In this document: one piece after another, positions 9,590 through 20,983 of the stretch
How the letters are laid out: every line of letters starts with the position of its first letter
Position numbering within the stretch: the first letter of the stretch is position 1
NCBI RefSeq assembly: GCF_051622035.1
Contig: NC_135356.1
Span: 12,138,079 to 12,202,078, forward strand
DNA length: 64,000 bases
From: Arctopsyche grandis
Taxonomy: Eukaryota; Arthropoda; Insecta; Trichoptera; Hydropsychidae
Direction: 5' to 3'
The notes under the pieces: generated by a model
Seen by the model: the letters and a program-made list of their open reading frames with translations, nothing else
What the model was told of the DNA's origin: nothing
Databases searched by the model: none
Translations under genes and position numbers: made by a program

Positions 9590-10059
9590 TCTTTTTAAGG
9601 TTCTACATGTTAGAAAACCGGTGTTTCTAGCTGTCCTTCGCCAACAATAAATGATCCAATATGTTCTTTAGCAGGTTCTCGGTTGACGTCTCCTCTCTTT
9701 TCGTTCGTTTTTAATATTCTTATTGATAGTTGGTGATTATTTTTAGTAATCGTTTATATTTTCACATTGCTTGACTATGGTATACACATTTGAAGTACCG
9801 CCATCCCAAAGGTGCTATGTTTTCATTTCTTTCTTAGTCTGAGGCTCTTAGGCAGAGTTCTGCTGTTAAATTTGTGGCGAATGTATGGAAAGACATGCCA
9901 TCTTTCTCATTTTATTGTCATAAGACATCCTTCTTATGATATTGTAGAATTTATTGAGGACACGTGATGTAATTTCAATACACACACCTTTTTGTCCTTT
10001 TGTAATTTTGATGAACGCTGTTCTAGTTACATATGTGCAGACGTTTTCGATTGCTTCCA

Positions 10060-10142
10060 ATCCCGGAAGGTTACTTCAGCACCGGGATTGCGGTGCTGGG
10101 AATTTCCGATCCCGGGATCCCGGTGCTAGCACCGGGATTTGA
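10060..10142. repeat. GC-rich interlocking palindromes
   Basis: CAGCACCGGGATTGCGGTGCTG and GATCCCGGGATCCCGGTGCTAGCACCGGGAT form overlapping inverted repeats in an AT-rich setting. The same block lies at 27134-27216. Similar CCCGGG-rich ends belong to the hAT elements at 25544 and 45886, so this may be a worn hAT terminus. Confidence 0.45.
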
Positions 10143-10954
10143 AATGTATAAGAAAAAAAAGTTCAATTGCATGTTTTCATATCTCATAAACGTTCAATTG
10201 CATTTTGCAAACTCTCCCGATGTTTCACGCAAAATATACACCCATGTTGGCTCACTAATTTTGGGAGTTTGGCTACATTATTTAAATTTTCGGTTCGCAT
10301 CCATAAATTTCTAAGATTAAATAAAACACATCCGAAAATGTAATAAAATAAAGTAAAAAACATCGCTTCATTGATTCGTTTTTTACATATAGTAAAAAAT
10401 AAAAAAAACTTCAATTACATTTACTTTTTGTAAAAAAAATCGGATGTGACCAACCTACGACTTAATCTATGTATTTGAGGAATATAAGATGGATAAAAAA
10501 CAAAATTCGATAATCGAACATACATATGTATGTATGTACTTACACGTTCACACATACCGGCAATGAGCATTTTCAATACAAATTGAACACAAATGTAGGA
10601 CAACTTACACAAGACAAAAGTTCTACTTCCGGCTTACGAATTCCGACCAAAAAAGAATACAAATATAAATTTTCATCTAAATATGTTCAGGGCGTTGAAA
10701 TAATCGTTTTCACAACATTTTTGTCTTTTTGGTTACGAATTTTGTGATTCATAACCGGAATGATTTTTGATTTGATTTTTGATTTGATTTTTGATGAAAA
10801 AAAATCACGAAGTGATTATTTTCACTCAACCATGTGTCTCAAAGTTAATTTTTTTCTTCATGGCTCTATAGTATTCTGATTTCTAACTGGCATCTTCAGA
10901 CGATCTCTTCTGATATAAATATTGCATCTATTAAATTATAATAGAATCGTAATT

Positions 10955-11574
10955 CCGATCAACGGAATTGATAATTTATTAATAATTAAAATATTAAATT
11001 TTTTTGAATTAAAAATTCATCCGATCGCAATCATAATCATAATCTGTTAAGATGTATGCGGGATGCTTTGGATGTTTGAGACCGAAAGCAGATTGAGTCT
11101 TAAATAAAAACTAAGGAATGATTGGTTGTTTTATGATATCCTCAGACAGCAACCTCCTGACGCCAATCCTCAGGAATTTTCTCCTCCGGTTCCCAAGTGT
11201 TCTATCTCTGGATACTGTTTACTTTATCTACACACAGTATGTAGTAACAACAATATTCTGAAACAACTGGTTTCATGACTTTTTCGTTGAAATTTCGAAA
11301 ACTCCGATTTTCCGCACGAAGTCCACTCCTAGCAGGACTTCGTCATGGATATCGGCCACGGCGAAATTTCACTTGATTATGATTATGATTTGCTCATGCA
11401 CTTGATCTTGACCTCGATCCATTTTACGATGTGTAGGTAAGAAGGAGACTTTGACGCCTGTCTCGCCCTCCTCCTTTTGTCGTTCAGCACTTAATGCCGG
11501 TTTCTGGGGAGTTGTTGATATAGTTCTAAGTTAGAACAAAAATCTCTGCACCGGTGTCGACAACCATTTGACAC
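10955..11574 (-). repeat. Single 621-bp unit of the Gypsy-derived repeat
   Basis: It runs from CCGATCAACGGAATTGATAA to GTCGACAACCATTTGAC. On the minus strand it starts inside a retropepsin (VDTGAEIFVL near 11535-11570) and includes HDEVLLGVDFVRKIG, the protease C-terminal motif, then non-coding sequence with CTCAGACAGCAACCTCCTGA on the plus strand. It is the one-copy version of the arrays at 16995-18236 and 27954-30436. Confidence 0.8.
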
Positions 11575-11778
11575 GGTATGTCACCAATCGTTGCCCGCCA
11601 ATGTAAGCTCGCTGGGTGGTCCTCTCTCGCCTTTGAATGCCGCCAAATGCAATGCATGGCACATGGCATTCTGTCCATGGCACGAAGTAGCTCAGCTGTC
11701 GTCAGATCTCTTCGGTCGCCGACTATTTCTATTTCTTCGTTGCTCTGCTCATCTCCGATTCCACTTGACTGACACCAA
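11535..11778 (-). pseudogene. Gypsy-like gag N-terminus joined to protease start
   Basis: Downstream of the LTR on the minus strand is a primer-binding-site-like TTGGTGTCAG, then a frame with EEIEIVGDRRDLTTAELLRA, typical of a gag start. About 100 codons after the LTR that frame runs straight into VDTGAEIFVL, the aspartic protease active site. Most of gag is therefore missing. A stop follows the protease motif within a few codons. The same structure recurs at 18200-18439 and 30400-30640. The element cannot make retroviral-type proteins. Confidence 0.75.
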
Positions 11779-12094
11779 TGTTGCGTGGACGTGAAGTGGG
11801 GGCTTCCAGAATCGGAGAGAAAGACGCAGTACGTTGTAGTAGCGGTTTATTGGTCTGCTCTCGTTGGCACTCCAGGTCGGAATGCTTTCCAGACCGAGAG
11901 CGCCCCATATTTATACCCGTTGGGCACAATACACATACATGTAAACTATTGGTCGATGAGTGGGGCGATCCCATTGGCCGTTACATACGGCTTATTCATT
12001 AGGCGAGGACATTTTGGCGCGAGCGAGAGATCAGGTGATCAGCGCTCGTAAGCCATTGGTCCACGAGCACCACCCACCTAATCTCTACGTTACA
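11779..12094 (-). mobile_element. Gypsy-like LTR, 316 bp (copy 1)
   Basis: On the minus strand it begins TGTAACGTAGAGATTAGG and ends CCACGCAACA, with TATAAATATGGG as a TATA box and CCAATAAACCGC as polyadenylation signal. A tRNA-Leu-like primer binding site (TGGTGTCAG) follows at once. Length and ends are the same at 18440-18755 and 30641-30956. No partner LTR is seen in the matching orientation, and the flanks of all three copies agree, so the copies arose by segmental duplication rather than separate retrotransposition. Confidence 0.88.
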
Positions 12095-12640
12095 TTATCA
12101 ATAATAATTTCAGGTTCGTTGTCAAAGTCATATAAAGAGTTATTACTTGGGAATTGATTATTGTCGATTCATTCATTTTCAGAATCAGTAGAGCTGCGGA
12201 ATTATTAATAATTAAAAATATATTTAATTTTTTTGAAAAAAAAAAAAACTCATGCGATCGCAATCATAATCACAATCTGTTAAGATCTATGCGGGATGCT
12301 TTGGATAATGTTATACATACAAGACGGTTTTTTTTAAAACCAGTGTGATCAGATCATTTTTACAAACCTCATTTACGATTCCAATTCTGGAAAAAATTTG
12401 CCGCTTATCAGATCGTTTTCATACTTTGACACATTACTCATTTTGGTCATCAATTTAAGTAAATGGATCCTCCGCCATTACGATAGAGATAAAATATCGT
12501 TTAAGACGCGTTTGAAGTTTGCAAATTTGAAATCTTGGTGACGTCTATGTAGTCTGTAGTTTTATACATAGATGGCGGTAGTAAGATCAAATTATTGGTA
12601 TTTTTATTCAAAATAATAATTTTGATTATATTCAAATTTT
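12095..12640. repeat. Duplicated AT-rich flank of the LTR
   Basis: This is shared with 18756-19320 and, up to about 12360, with 30957-31220. It includes the CGATCGCAATCATAATC and GCGGGATGCTTTGGAT motifs found in the 621-bp unit. No coding sequence was recognised. Confidence 0.65.
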
Positions 12641-12689
12641 TTATTATAATGTGGGTTTCGAGGGAACCAGGTAGTTCCTCCTCCACCAG

Positions 12690-12955
12690 TCATGACTGAA
12701 TGACTGGAAGTCCTCCTATTTTTTGAGCTTCTGGTTTTACTTCGCCGTCGGTCCCGATTACCGTGGCGTTGTTCTTTATCGAATATGACATTGGCGCCCG
12801 CTTCTGTGAGTCAGGACCGAATGACTGAGTGACAGCTCCAATGTCTCTTTGGGGTCGCCTCATCACTCCCCACTTTTCGTCTTGGTGACACATGATCGCG
12901 GCTTTAAGTTGCCCGTGGAACCGCTACCATCCCATTTGCTCCAGTCAACCTATTT
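12690..12955 (-). pseudogene. Gypsy-like integrase scrap
   Basis: The minus strand reads ANGMV, then, after a frame shift, RFHGQLKAAIMCHQDEKWG. This corresponds to the end of the retroviral-type integrase core (NG.VER.HR.LK.A...). After it the frame continues for about 50 codons without recognisable similarity. A nearly identical copy is at 19369-19635. The sequence differs from the integrase at 16310-16900, so a second Gypsy lineage is represented. Confidence 0.6.
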
Positions 12956-13689
12956 AATTTTTTTAATAGTGTTCTCCAATTGTCGTCCTTGGTCGGTTAG
13001 TTTTGTCGGCTAACAGTTAATTTTGCTAGTGCATAACGGTAAAAATAACACTTTTTTCTACATGTTTCGCCCGATGTTTACTAGTCCGCCTTATGTATTG
13101 TTTTTTGTAATTTGTACCGAGAAACGATTTTCGAATGCAAACCCATACAACAAAGTTGTGACGTGTTCGGTGCAATAAATTTTGTTTACGACATACAATT
13201 CTTTTAGTTACTATTACTAGTAAGCAAATAGTTGAAAAAACAACAATTTTGGGGTTGAGGAAAATTTTTTTGAATCAATAAGGATTTACATATATTTAAT
13301 ATACATATAATATAAAATAATAATATTTAATATATAATATACAAGAAATAATTAAAATAAAGTACTTACCGTTGCCTGACGATGGTATACACATTTGAAG
13401 TACCGCCATCCCAAAGGTCTGCTTCTACAGCGTGGGCAGAGTTCTGCTGTTAAATTTATGGCGAATGCAAAGAGCTTCAATAAACTTTTTTAATATAATT
13501 TCTAAATGTCGGTGTGACTGCAATATTAAAGCATGTGCTACGCGAATGTACTTCTGACAAATTGTTTACCGTAAGTTTGTTTTGTGACAATCTGCCCAGT
13601 ACGCGGCTTATTTTCCATTGACAGATTTTGCAATACTTTTATTATCTATCTACCGCCACCCACATAATCTCAACGTTAAAGTACTCTTT
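12956..13689. repeat. Segmental duplication B, non-coding part
   Basis: TTACTATTACTAGTAAGCAAATAG through CCGTTGCCTGACGATGG, TACACATTTGAAGTACCG, GTGGGCAGAGTTCTGC and CCCACATAATCTCAACG matches 20055-20540 closely. Part also recurs at 22360-22510 and 26110-26270. No gene was seen. Confidence 0.7.
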
Positions 13690-14060
13690 ATTTTAAATTT
13701 TAAAAGCTTCAGACATTTTCGATAGGCTTTAGGTCTGGTGATTTGACTGGCCAAGGAAGTAACCGGATATTATGGAAGGCCAGGAAGTTTTTTACTTTCT
13801 TGTTTGTGTACCATGGTGCATTATTTTGCATAAAATGGTTTGCTATACCTGCAGTCATAATGTCTACTATTGAAGGTAAAAAAACATTTTGCAGAGCAAT
13901 CAGGTACTGATCCTGATGCATAGTCCCTTTGACAAAAAAGGGGACCTGGGTCAACTGAGCTTATGGTCCATATGTTATGGATGCCCAAATCGTAATTTTT
14001 GTTATTTTTACGATACAATCGTCTTAGAATGCTTCTTTGGCCCTTCTGCGAACAAATTCT
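13690..14060 (-). pseudogene. Tc1-like transposase remnant C
   Basis: The minus-strand frame 13954-13709 holds PFFVKGTMHQDQYLIALQNV, HFMQNNAPWYTNKKVKNFLA, then IRLLPWPVKSPDLKPIENV. These are the Tc1 motifs around the second and third catalytic residues. The second aspartate is asparagine (NNAP); the glutamate of PIEN is kept. Upstream frames carry RRAKEAF-like residues. The N-terminal helix-turn-helix half is absent. Confidence 0.85.
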
Positions 14061-14324
14061 CTAATTTGTGGAGAAATTACAACGCCTGATTCATCCGACA
14101 AATGAATTCTCGCTGTTTTCATACTCTGATGGCAAGAACTTGTGCTTTTCATATTGGGATAATCCACTACTGTGCCTTGGATCTTCTCATCGGCCATCTT
14201 CTAACAATATTTTAAATCAACTGACAGACGCGATTTTAAAAATATGTCAAAGCTAGATGCATTATTTTATATGTATTACTTTTTTGTGTTTCCGAAGGTT
14301 TGAATTTTTATTAAACGACTTTAA

Positions 14325-14463
14325 CCCTTTGTGGCCCAACCTCTTTTTGCTTTTTTTCTCTGGTAACGCTAAAATCGAAGTGGTGTCGAAATCGAACCAC
14401 TGGGACACTAGGGAAAAATATTGAAATTGTGGTCATTCCACGGCACCACTGGGACACAAAGGG
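14325..14463. mobile_element. piggyBac-like MITE, copy 2
   Basis: CCCTTTGTGGCCC...GGGACACAAAGGG between TTAA at 14321-14324 and 14464-14467. The right TTAA is followed directly by GCAAATGTC, giving an empty site for the 2.1-kb element found at 6545-8664. Confidence 0.85.
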
Positions 14464-14679
14464 TTAAGCAAATGTCGTATGGTTTTTATCCAATGTGATT
14501 TGTTTTGTTTATCGTGAGGTCCTATTGTTGATCAAACGACTTTTAACAAGTTTCACATTTATTCGATTTTTCCATTTTGACAGTCCCTTTGACAAAAAAG
14601 GGGCGAATGTATGGAAAGACATTCCATCCTTCTTATGATATTGAAAAAATTATTGAGGACATGAAATTACATAATTTTT

Positions 14680-16300
14680 GCGCCACGCATTGCTGCTCAC
14701 AACCTCGTCGACAGATTTCGTGCTTCCCCTCGGGCCTTCTCGTAAAATTGATATACGGACGTCCGAATGCCGTAGCGTGTTGTGAGTTTCTCAATTAGTA
14801 GCTGGTAGTCGTCCTGCGTATCCTGTGGAAGCCGGCAGACGAAGTTCATGGCCGCGCCACGCATTGCTGCACACAACCTCATTGACAGATTTTGTGCTTC
14901 CCGTCGGGCCTCCTCGTAAAATTGATATATAGACGTCCGATTGCCGTAGCGTGTTGTGAGTTACTCAATTATTAGCTGGTAGTCGTCCTGCGTATCCTGT
15001 GGAAGCCGGCTGACGAAGTTCATGGCCGCGCCACTCATTGCTGCACACATCCTCATCGACAGATTTCGTGTTTCCCCTCGGGCCTTCATGTAGAATTGAT
15101 ACACAAACTTCCGATTGCCGTAGCGTGTTGTGAGTTACTCAATTATTAGCTGGTAGTCGTCCTGCGTATCCTGTGGAAGCCGGCAGACGAAGTTCATGGC
15201 CGCGCCACTCATTGCTGCACACAACCTCGTCGACAGATTTCGTGTTTCCCCTCGGGCCTTCATGTAGAATTGATACACAAACTTCCGATTGCCGTAGCGT
15301 GTTGTGAGTTACTCAATTATTAGCTGGTAGTCGTCCTGCGTATCCTGTGGAAGCCGGCAGACGAAGTTCATGGCCGCGCCACTCATTGCTGCACACAACC
15401 TCGTCGACAGATTTCGTGTTTCCCCTCGGGCCTTCATGTAGAATTGATACACAAACTTCCGATTGCCGTAGCGTGTTGTGAGTTACTCAATTATTAGCTG
15501 GTAGTCGTCCTGCGTATCCTGTGGAAGCCGGCAGACGAAGTTCATGGCCGCGCCACTCATTGCTGCACACAACCTCGTCGACAGATTTCGTGTTTCCCCT
15601 CGGGCCTTCATGTAGAATTGATACACAAACTTCCGATTGCCGTAGCGTGTTGTGAGTTACTCAATTATTAGCTGGTAGTCGTCCTGCGTATCCTGTGGAA
15701 GCCGGCAGACGAAGTTCATGGCCGCGCCACTCATTGCTGCACACAACCTCGTCGACAGATTTCGTGTTTCCCCTCGGGCCTTCATGTAGAATTGATACAC
15801 AAACTTCCGATTGCCGTAGCGTGTTGTGAGTTACTCAATTATTAGCTGGTAGTCGTCCTGCGTATCCTGTGGAAGCCGGCAGACGAAGTTCATGGCCGCG
15901 CCACTCATTGCTGCACACAACCTCGTCGACAGATTTCGTGTTTCCCCTCGGGCCTTCATGTAGAATTGATACACAAACTTCCGATTGCCGTAGCGTGTTG
16001 TGAGTTACTCAATTATTAGCTGGTAGTCGTCCTGCGTATCCTGTGGAAGCCGGCAGACGAAGTTCATGGCCGCGCCACTCATTGCTGCACACAACCTCGT
16101 CGACAGATTTCGTGTTTCCCCTCGGGCCTTCATGTAGAATTGATACACAAACTTCCGATTGCCGTAGCGTGTTGTGAGTTACTCAATTATTAGCTGGTAG
16201 TCGTCCTGCGTATCCTGTGGAAGCCGGCAGACGAAGTTCATGGCCGCGCCACTCATTGCTGCACACAACCTCGTCGACAGATTTCGTGCTCCCTCAAGTC
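14680..16300 (-). repeat. 174-bp tandem array made of a Gypsy gag segment
   Basis: CGCGCCAC(T/G)CATTGCTGC recurs at 14679, 14853, 15027, 15201, 15375, 15549, 15723, 15897, 16071 and 16245, an exact period of 174 bp (58 codons). Each unit on the minus strand encodes LSTRLCAAM.GAAMNFVCR, LPQDTQDDYQL and a LTTRYG stretch, a gag capsid-like segment. The lowest-coordinate unit keeps QLLIEKLT open; the expanded units share a stop after QLIIE, so they amplified after the gene was dead. Units from 15201 on look virtually identical. One unit only is present at the paralogous locus 21350-21480. Confidence 0.92.
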
Positions 16301-16309
16301 GAGCTGTGA

Positions 16310-16910
16310 ATCGGAATCTCGCCAGAAATTCCTCCGAGGAACCTAACCCATCGTATGTCGAGATTATTATTCTCGTCCAGGCCCCCGTTGCGTGGCATCT
16401 GATTGCTGCTTTCAGTGCTAGAAGCCATCGTTCCACTAGTCCATTTACCTGTGGGTGATACGTCGTTGTCCTGTTGTGCTTCGTACCCAGCAGCTGGCTC
16501 AAGGCATTGAAAAGCTCACATTCGAACTGTCTCCTTTGATCAGTCGTAATCGTTTCTGGGCTTCCAAAACGGGCCAGCCCTACAACGAATGTTTTGCCTC
16601 TGTTTCCGCTTTTATGTCCGGGATTGGGATGGCTTCCGACCATCGTGTGTAGCGGTCCACACATGTCAAGATGTATGTGTGTCCATTGGATGGTGGTAAT
16701 GGTCCCACTATGTCCACATGAGCATGAGCGAACCTTGATGTTGGCGTGGTGAAAATTCCTATCGGTGTCTGTGTATGACTCGTGGTTTTTGCTCTCTGGC
16801 AACTCGTACAGGTCCGTGTCTTGATCTTGACCTCGATCCATTTTACGATGTGTAGGTAAGAAGGAGACTTTGACGCCTGTCTCGCTCTCCTCCTTTTTTT
16901 CGTTCAGCAC
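16310..16910 (-). pseudogene. Gypsy-like integrase fragment
   Basis: The minus strand contains CQRAKTTSHTQTP and HVDIVGPLPPSNGHTY in one frame, with the D of HVDIVG as first catalytic residue. Another frame has ARFGSPETITTDQRRQFE (second D) and AYHPQ-like TTYHPQVNGLVERW (catalytic E in VER). Frame shifts and an internal deletion separate these. At its lower-coordinate side the reading passes straight into gag sequence (EEFLARF, then the 174-bp array). Integrase upstream of gag is the wrong order for a Gypsy element, so the locus is a recombinant. It is not functional. Confidence 0.85.
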
Positions 16911-18236
16911 TTAATACCGGTTTCTGGGGAGCTGTTGATATAGTTCTAAGTTAGAACAAAAATCTCTGCACCGGTGTCGACAACCATTTGACAACCGATC
17001 AACGGAATTGATAATTTATTAATAATTAAAATATTTAATTTTTTTGTATTAAAAATTCATCCGATCGCAATCATAATCATAATCTGTTAAGATGTATGCG
17101 GGATGCTTTGGATGCTTGAGACCGAAAGCAGATTGAGTCTTAAATAAAAACTAAGGAATGATTGGTTGTTTTATGATATCCTCAGACAGCAACCTCCTGA
17201 CGCCAATCCTCAGGAATTTTCTCCTCCGGTTCCCAAGTGTTCTATCTCTGGATACTGTTTACTTTATCTACACACAGTATGTAGTAACAACAATATTCTG
17301 AAACAACTGGTTTCATGACTTTTTCGTTGAAATTTCGAAAACTCCGATTTTCCGCACGAAGTCCACTCCTAGCAGGACTTCGTCATGGATATCGGCCACG
17401 GCGAAATTTCACTTGATTATGATTATGATTTGCTCATGCACTTGATCTTGACCTCAATCCATTTTACGATGTGTAGGTAAGAAGGAGACTTTGACGCCTG
17501 TCTCGCTCTCCTCCTTTTTTTCCTTCAGCACTTAATACCGGTTTCTGGGGAGCTGTTGATATAATTCTAAGTTAGAACAAAAATCTCTGCACCGGTGTCG
17601 ACAACCATTTGACAACCGATCAACGGAATTGATAATTTATTAATAATTAAAATATTTAATTTTTTTGTATTAAAAATTCATCCGATCGCAATCATAATCA
17701 TAATCTGTTAAGATGTATGCGGGATGCTTTGGATGTTTGAGACCGAAAGCAGATTGAGTCTTAAATAAAAACTAAGGAATGATTGGTTGTTTTATGATAT
17801 CCTCAGACAGCAACCTCCTGACGTCAATCCTCAGGAATTTTCTCCTCCGGTTCCCAAGTGTTCTATCTCTGGATACTGTTTACTTTATCTACACACAGTA
17901 TGTAGTAACAACAATATTCTGAAACAACTGGTTTCATGACTTTTTCGTTGAAATTTCGAAAACTCCGATTTTCCGCACGAAGTCCACTCCTAGCAGGACT
18001 TCGTCATGGATATCGGCCACGGCGAAATTTCACTTGATTATGATTATGATTTGCTCATGCACTTGATCTTGACCTCGATCCATTTTACGATGTGTAGGTA
18101 AGAAGGAGACTTTGACGCCTGTCTCGCCCTCCTCCTTTTGTCGTTCAGCACTTAATGCCGGTTTCTGGGGAGTTGTTGATACAGTTCTAAGTTTGAACAA
18201 AAATCTCTGCACCGGTGTCGACAACCATTTGACACG
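16815..18236 (-). repeat. 621-bp array, about 2.3 units
   Basis: Full units start at CCGATCAACGG at 16995 and 17616 (621 bp apart), preceded by a partial unit from 16815. Each unit ends in the protease start (GTCGACAACCATTTGACA on the plus strand). The first partial unit is fused to the integrase fragment at CTTGATCTTGACC. Confidence 0.88.
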
Positions 18237-18439
18237 GTATGTCACCAATCGTTGCCCGCCAATGTAAGCTCGCTGGGTGGTCCTCTCTCGCCTTTGAATG
18301 CCGCCAAATGCAATGCATGGCACATGGCATTCTGTCCATGGCACGAAGTAGCTCAGCTGTCGTCAGATCTCTTCGGTCGCCGACTATTTCTATTTCTTCG
18401 TTGCACTGCTCATCTCCGATTCCACTTGACTGACACCAA
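18195..18439 (-). pseudogene. Gypsy-like gag N-terminus/protease junction, copy 2
   Basis: Same arrangement as 11535-11778: primer-binding-like TTGGTGTCAG, gag start motif TTAELLRAM, then the DTGA protease motif with most of gag deleted. Confidence 0.75.
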
Positions 18440-18755
18440 TGTTGCGTGGACGTGAGGTGGGGGCTTCCAGAATCGGAGAGAAAGACGCAGGAAGTTGTAG
18501 TAGCGGTTTATTGGTCTGCTCTCGTTGGCGCTCCAGGTCGGAATGCTTTCCGGACCGAGAGCGCCCCATATTTATACCCGTTGGGCACAATACACATACA
18601 TGTAAACTATTGATCGATGAGTGGGGCGATCCCATTGGCCGTTACATACGGCTTATTCATTAGGCGAGGACATTTTGGCGCGAGCGAGAGATCAGGTGAT
18701 CAGCGCTCGTAAGCCATTGGTCCACGAGCACCACCCACCTAATCTCTACGTTACA
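18440..18755 (-). mobile_element. Gypsy-like LTR, 316 bp (copy 2)
   Basis: Ends TGTAACGTAGAG and CCACGCAACA on the minus strand, with the same TATA box and AATAAA as copy 1 and only scattered substitutions. Flanks also match copy 1, pointing to duplication of the whole segment. Confidence 0.88.
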
Positions 18756-19368
18756 TTATCAATAATAATTTCAGGTTCGTTTTCAAAGTCATATAAAGAG
18801 TTATTACTTGGGAATTGATTATTGTCGATTCATTCATTTTCAGAATCAGTAGAGCTGCGGAATTATTAATAATTAAAAATATATTTAATTTTTTTGAAAA
18901 AAAAAAAAACTCATGCGATCGCAATCATAATCACAATCTGTTAAGATCTATGCGGGATGCTTTGGATAATGTAATACATACAAGACGGTTTTTTTTTTTA
19001 AACCAGTGTGATCAGATCAATTTACAAACCTCATTTACGTTTCACTTACGATTCCAATTCTGGAAAAAATTTGCCTCTTATCAGATCGTTTTCATACTTT
19101 GACACATTACTCATTTTGGTCATCAATTTAAGTAAATGGATCCTCCGCCATTACGATAGAGATAAAATATCGTTTAAGACGCGTTTGAAGTTTGCAAATT
19201 TGAAATCTTGGTGACGTCTATGTAGTCTTTAGTTTTATACATAGATGGCGGTAGTAAGATAAAATTATTGGTATTTTTATTCAAAATAATAATTTTGATT
19301 ATATGTATATTCAAATTTTTTATTATAATGTGGGTTTCGAGGGAACCAGGTTGTTCCTCCTCCACCAG
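18756..19368. repeat. Segmental duplication B, copy 2, LTR flank
   Basis: This matches 12095-12686 with small indels (for example CGTTTCACTTACG present only here near 19038). No coding sequence was recognised. Confidence 0.7.
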
Positions 19369-19640
19369 TCATGACTGAATGACTGGAAGTCCTCCTATTT
19401 TTTGAGCTTCTGGTTTTACTTCGCCGTCGGTCCCGATTACCGTGGCGTTGTTCTTTATCGAATATGACATTGGCGCCCGCTTCTGTGAGTCAGGACCGAA
19501 TGACTGAGTGACAGCTCCAATGTCTCTTTGGGGTCGCCTCATCACTCCCCACCTTTCGTCTTGGTGACACATGATCGCGGCTTTAAGTTGCCCGTGGAAC
19601 CTCTACCATCCCATTTGCTCCAGTCAACCTATTTAAATTT
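19369..19640 (-). pseudogene. Gypsy-like integrase scrap, copy 2
   Basis: Near-identical to 12690-12955 (CHQDERWG instead of CHQDEKWG). It carries the same frame-shifted end of the integrase core. Confidence 0.6.
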
Positions 19641-20539
19641 TTAAATAGTGTTCTCCAATTGTCGTCCTTGGTCGGCTAGTTTTGACGGCTAACAGTTAAT
19701 TTTGCTAGTGCATAACGGTAAAAATATAATGGTAAAAATAACACTTTTTTCTACATGTTTCGCCCGATGTTTGCGGGATGCTTTGGATAATTTTGTACAT
19801 ACATGACGGTTTTGCGCTCTTTTTTGTTTTTTAAAACCAGTCTGATCAGATCCTTTTTTTGATTATACATATGTATAATCAAATTTTTTAATATAATGTG
19901 GGTTTTGTGGGAACGACCGACATTATATGCGCAAGCGTTGGCCATGAGGCGCGTATTTTTGACCAATAAATCATATACATATCCATGAGTATTTTTGAAT
20001 TTTTTCGCGTTCGATTCATTAGGATATCCTTGTGGAATACAATAAATTTCAGATATATACTATTACTAGTAAGCAAATAGTTGAAAAACAACAATTTTGG
20101 GGTTGAGGAAAATTTTTTCGAATCAATAAGGATTTACATATATTTAATATACATATAATATAAAATAATAATATTTAATATATAATATACAAGAAATAAT
20201 TAAAATAAAGTACTTACCGTTGCCTGACGATGGTATACACATTTGAAGTACCGCCATCCCAAAGGTCTGCTTCTACAGCGTGGGCAGAGTTCTGCTGTTA
20301 AATTTATGGCGAATGCAAAGAGCTTCAATAACTTTTTTAATATAATTTCTAAATGTCGGTGTGACTGCAATATTAAAGCATGTGCTACGCGAATGTACTT
20401 CTGACAAATTGTTTACCGTAAGTTTGTTTTGTGACAATCTGCCCAGTACGCGGCTTTTTTTCCATTGACAGATTTTGCAATACTTTTATTATCTATCTAC
20501 CGCCACCCACATAATCTCAACGTTAAAGTACTCTTTATT
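19641..20539. repeat. Duplicated non-coding DNA with an extra insertion
   Basis: Sequence to about 19770 and from about 20055 matches 12956-13689. Between them lies extra DNA with another GCGGGATGCTTTGGAT block and TATAATGTGGGTTTTGTGGG, related to 9400-9560. No gene was recognised. Confidence 0.6.
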
Positions 20540-20900
20540 TTAAATTTAAAAAGCTTCAGACATTTTCGATAGGCTTTAGGTCTGGTGATTTGCCTGGCCA
20601 AGGAAGTAACCGGATATTATGGAAGGCCAGGAAGTTTTTTACTTTCGTTTTTATGTACCAAGGTGCATTATTTTGCATAAAATGGTATGCTGTACCTGCA
20701 GTCGTAATGTCTACTATTGAAGGCAAAAACACATTTTGCAGAGCAATCAGGTACTGATCCTGATGCATAGTCCCTTTGACAAAAAAGGGGACCTGGGTCA
20801 GCTGAGCTTATGGATGTACAAATCGTAATTTTTGTTATTTTTACGATACAATCGTCTTAGAATGCTTCTTTGGCCCTTCTGCGAATAAATTCTTCATCTG
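20540..20900 (-). pseudogene. Tc1-like transposase remnant D
   Basis: The minus strand carries MHQDQYLIALQNVFLPS, HFMQNNAPWY, then IRLLPWPGKSPDLKPIENV. It is paralogous to 13690-14060, again with NNAP in place of DNAP. Frame breaks upstream, N-terminal half absent. Confidence 0.85.
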
Positions 20901-20983
20901 AGTCAATAAAGCTAGATGCATTATTTTATATGTATTACTTTTTTGTGTTTCCGAAGGTTTGAATTTTTATTAAACGACTTTAA

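Larger units (their letters stand above)
9590..12360. repeat. Segmental duplication A, copy 1
   Basis: This stretch corresponds base for base over long runs to 26660-31210. The order is the same: AAAACCGGTGTTTCTAGCTG, TATACACATTTGAAGTACCG, the GC-rich CCGGGATCCCGG palindromes (10081-10140), the ACTTCCGG segment, a 621-bp unit, the protease/gag piece and the LTR. The main difference is the number of 621-bp units (one here, four there). Substitutions and small indels are few. Confidence 0.85.

Noticed and set aside
11579..12051. Overlapping plus-strand open frames through the LTR region (repeated at 18239 and 30440)
   Set aside because: They are antisense to the LTR and gag start; the retroelement reads on the minus strand.
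14680..16300. Regular repeats that might suggest a CRISPR array
   Set aside because: The 174-bp units are contiguous with no unique spacers and encode gag-like residues in a eukaryotic context.
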